From: Ophiocordyceps camponoti-saundersi (nom. inval.)
Taxonomy: Eukaryota > Ascomycota > Sordariomycetes > Hypocreales > Ophiocordycipitaceae
NCBI GenBank assembly: GCA_003339415.1
Contig: PDHQ01000222.1
Coordinates: 1-58,298, forward strand
Length of the DNA stretch: 58,298 bases
Direction of reading: 5' to 3'
Position numbers and translations under genes: made by a program. Of the stretch, positions 55,545-58,298 are shown piece by piece. The notes below the pieces were generated by a model that made no database searches, was not told the DNA's origin, and saw nothing but the letters and a program-made list of their open reading frames with translations. Position 1 is the stretch's first letter; the number at the start of each line of letters is the position of its first letter.

Positions 55545-57599
55545 ACTCCCTAGGCCGGAAAAGAATTCTAATAGCCTTATTAACTCCTTATTTTATTTTA
55601 GAAACTATTATTATACTTAAAAGCTTTTTTTATATTAACTCTAATAACTATATTTATTTATAGATTAAGAAATATTATTAGGGATCTATATATAGAGAAG
55701 TAAATTAATCTATATAAGGTAAGAAAGAAATAGAAAAATAAGATAAGAATAATAAAGGAAAATTATAATATATATTAGATATATATAAAAGAATATACGT
55801 TATAGTAAAAAGTATCGTAATACTAAGAAAGAAAAATAAGAATAATAAGGACGCGATATAATATACGAACTAAAGGAATAGAATAAAGGAAAATATCTTA
55901 CTATCCTTATTATATAGACTAGCGCTTATAATAATATAAGAGCGAATATAAATAATCTTACCGTAATTAGCGTAAGAGATATAGTTTATAGCTTTAAGTA
56001 CTATATACTTTATAAAGATAGAGGCGTCTAAGATATTATAAATAATAATAAGGTTAACTATATTACGGATAGTTATACTTATCCTTAGGCGTATATCGCG
56101 AGTAGTTTATAGCGAATAAGCTTTATATAGCTTTCTTATTATAGCCGATATTCTTTCTCTATTTATAGCGTATAGAGTATAGGATAAATAGTATATAACT
56201 AGTACTATATCGTAAAAATATTAAAAAAAAATACTAAAAGTATATTAATTTACGGGGTTCTTACCTAAGCTTAGTAGATATAATAATTATTACTTATTAA
56301 TAGTTAAATAACTTAAAAATCTATTACTTATTAATAGTAGAATAAATATAAAAACTATTACGTATTAATAGTTAAACGGTGCGACGCGTGCTTTTAGTAT
56401 AGAGTATATTATTAACGTATTCTTTACTACGGTTTATGCTAATATAGTATAGAGAGCTAAGGAATACTTTAGTCTATCGTTATATTAACGAAAAAGTCCG
56501 CGTTAATAGGTTTAATAATTATAGTATATTTAGTATTATTAAAGGGTTTAACTAAGCTACCTATTTAACTATATAGCTTTTTAGCGATATTATTAGGAGC
56601 TATCTTAACTAAATCTAAGATATTAAAGACCGGAATATTATTAAAGTTTAGGGTTATTTTATTTCCGATAATATCGCTCTAAGCTAAAAAGAGTATATAA
56701 TTAATAGTAACGGCTAGAAGTAATATAACGATATTCTTACTAAGTAGATATATTTATTCTCTTATATAAACGTGCGAGTTCTAATAGTTTTTTTCGTAAA
56801 ACTCTAGAATCTTACTAGAATTATTTAGTACGGACTTCTTATTAATAAATATAGTAACCTTATCGATATCGAGCGATATATTCTTAAGAGCGGGAGTATT
56901 AAGTAAAATAGGCATAAGAATAGGGAAATCGATAATCTATTCGTTACTAATACTAAATATTTTTACTATATAACTTAGGCTAAGGGAAATATTATATTTA
57001 GCGAGGTACTTATTAAAGTAAGTTACCTAAATTAGAGCGATATCTATATCTTAGAATACTAAAACTTACTTATCGTAGTATATTACGAAGAAGGTAGGAG
57101 AGTATTTAATAACCTAAACTAAACTATTATAGTAAATTACTAGGAAGTTATTATTAGCCTCCTTAATATTTTTAGCTTTTAGAATTTCTTAAAATTAAAT
57201 AATAGTTTTAGAAACGGTTACTAAAATTACGGGTTACTAAGAGGCGGAATAAGTTTACTTATTAGGGGTTCTAAAAACGCTTTATTAAGTAGAAGTAGGA
57301 GGAGTAATAAAACGCCTTATTAGGGATTTGCTAAAAATAGGAGCTACTCCCTTAACCTTAGTCTCCTTTTCTATAGCTATTAATATTATTCGTTTTATTT
57401 TACTAAAGTAATTAGTATACGAGATAATAGCTAAGATTTTCTTAATCTCCTCTAATTTTTCGGAGTTTTAGTAAACTTACCCGCTAACTAGGCCCTTAAT
57501 ATAATCCTTTATAATTTCTAATAGCGCGTACGCGCTATAGTAGTTCTTTCTAAGTTAATCGGACTACGGAAAGATATTCCCTTTAATTAGGGTTTAAAA

Positions 57600-57775
57600 T
57601 TAGTTAGTAACTTTTTAGTCTTTTTTTAGTTAGTCCGGACTAACTAACTAAAGTCCTTATTTTTAGGGACTAAAAAAAGTCCTGACTAACTAAAGTCCTT
57701 ATAATAACTAATTTTAGTTAGTTACTTTTAGTCTTTAGTTAGTTAGTAACTGACTAAAGACTAAAAAATTAGTCA
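57600..57775. repeat. Cluster of short palindromes and GACTAACTAAAGTCC repeats
   Basis: Contains a perfect 18-bp palindrome at 57628-57645 (AGTTAGTCCGGACTAACT), repeated ACTAACTAAAGTCCTTA units at about 57641 and 57684, and a 14-bp-stem hairpin (57726-57739 with 57753-57766). Dense short inverted repeats like these are common in the subterminal regions of DNA transposons such as hAT elements, but the parent element is not recognisable. Confidence 0.55.
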
Positions 57776-58298
57776 CTAGCGTGAATTTTTTTTCTTATAT
57801 TTTTAAAAAAAACCTTATTAAAAGCGCTTCTAAATAGTACTTTTTTTATATTTTTAGCTATTTTACTTCTTTTTTAATAAAAGGTTAAAGATAATACTTT
57901 TTTAAAATATATTTTTAAAAAATATTAAGAAGAAAAAAACGTTAATAAATTATATAATAATATAAAATAACTTTAAAAAATAGATAAATCTTATTATAGC
58001 TTAAAACTACTTTCTTTATAATTTTACCTATTTTTTTATAATTATTATAAAAATATTAATAGAAATAAAATAGGTATTTTAAGAATTTATTATAAGTATA
58101 TAATAGTTATATATTAATAATACTTAAAAATTATATTACTTATAATATTATTTAATATAAGATTATATTTTTTTTCTATTTTTAAATAAATTATTAAAAA
58201 AGATAATAAATATTATACTTACTACCCTATACTAAGTACTAAAAAAACTAATATTTATTTTTAATACTTAATTAAAGATAAATAAATAGTTTAAAAAT

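Larger units (their letters stand above)
52480..58298. repeat. AT-rich, RIP-degraded repeat block
   Basis: The last 5.8 kb is strongly AT-rich, with TA steps everywhere and very few CA or TG dinucleotides by eye. No reading frame of even 60 codons occurs in any of the six frames, because TAA and TAG are everywhere. This is the expected product of repeat-induced point mutation (CpA to TpA) on transposons in ascomycetes. The original elements cannot be named from the remains, except for one inverted-repeat element described separately. The block runs off the window edge and may be a heterochromatic island, subtelomere or centromere flank. Confidence 0.85.

Overview
The window is a piece of a filamentous ascomycete chromosome, most likely a Sordariomycete and probably Hypocreales. 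The basis is short introns (about 50-100 nt) with GTATGT/GTAAGT-type donors and CTGAC branch sites, GC-rich coding sequence, CT-rich leaders on the coding strand, many dispersed ACAT and TAGG/CCTA tetranucleotide runs, and a terminal AT-rich block that looks like repeat-induced point mutation (RIP). Exon-intron models below were built by hand from reading frames, splice consensus and remembered family sequence; no search was run.

Layout, left to right: a poly-C tract and pyrimidine-rich leader; an NDT80/vib-1-type transcription factor (+); a gene-poor stretch (3.1-9.7 kb) whose best contents are a small secreted 8-cysteine defensin-like peptide (-) and a tiny Arg/His/Gly-rich protein (+); an LCCL-domain membrane protein (-); a 447-bp MITE; the queuine tRNA-ribosyltransferase accessory subunit (+); a secreted alkaline phosphatase (+); a Vps75/SET-type histone chaperone (+); a questin-oxidase-like protein (+); then PWP2/UTP1 (-) and septin CDC12 (+), which diverge from one promoter. 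Next come a mitochondrial PDK/BCKDK-type kinase (-), a second poly-C tract with a 10-N assembly gap, a ten-exon USP7/UBP15 deubiquitinase (+), an L-asparaginase with C-terminal ankyrin repeats (-), a secreted S28 serine peptidase (+), a BUR1/CDK9 kinase (+), a small membrane protein of unknown function with a 15-nt micro-exon (-), an AMPK beta subunit (+), KAE1 (-) and EPL1 of NuA4 (-). From about 52.48 kb to the end there is 5.8 kb of AT-rich sequence with no sizeable open frame, containing a 1.56-kb inverted-repeat element with arms of about 600 bp.

Most genes are conserved housekeeping or regulatory functions: chromatin and transcription (vib-1, Vps75, Bur1, Epl1), ribosome assembly (Pwp2), tRNA modification (Qtrt2, Kae1), energy signalling (AMPK beta, PDK), ubiquitin turnover and septation. 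They are not an operon-like pathway. The secreted set (phosphatase, S28 peptidase, LCCL protein, defensin-like peptide) is scattered among them. The likeliest under-described item is the defensin-like peptide at 5271-5534. The asparaginase-ankyrin fusion, the perfect E-box hairpin in the epl1 intron, the three-fold-length stop-free introns and the RIP-decayed inverted-repeat element also deserve a second look.
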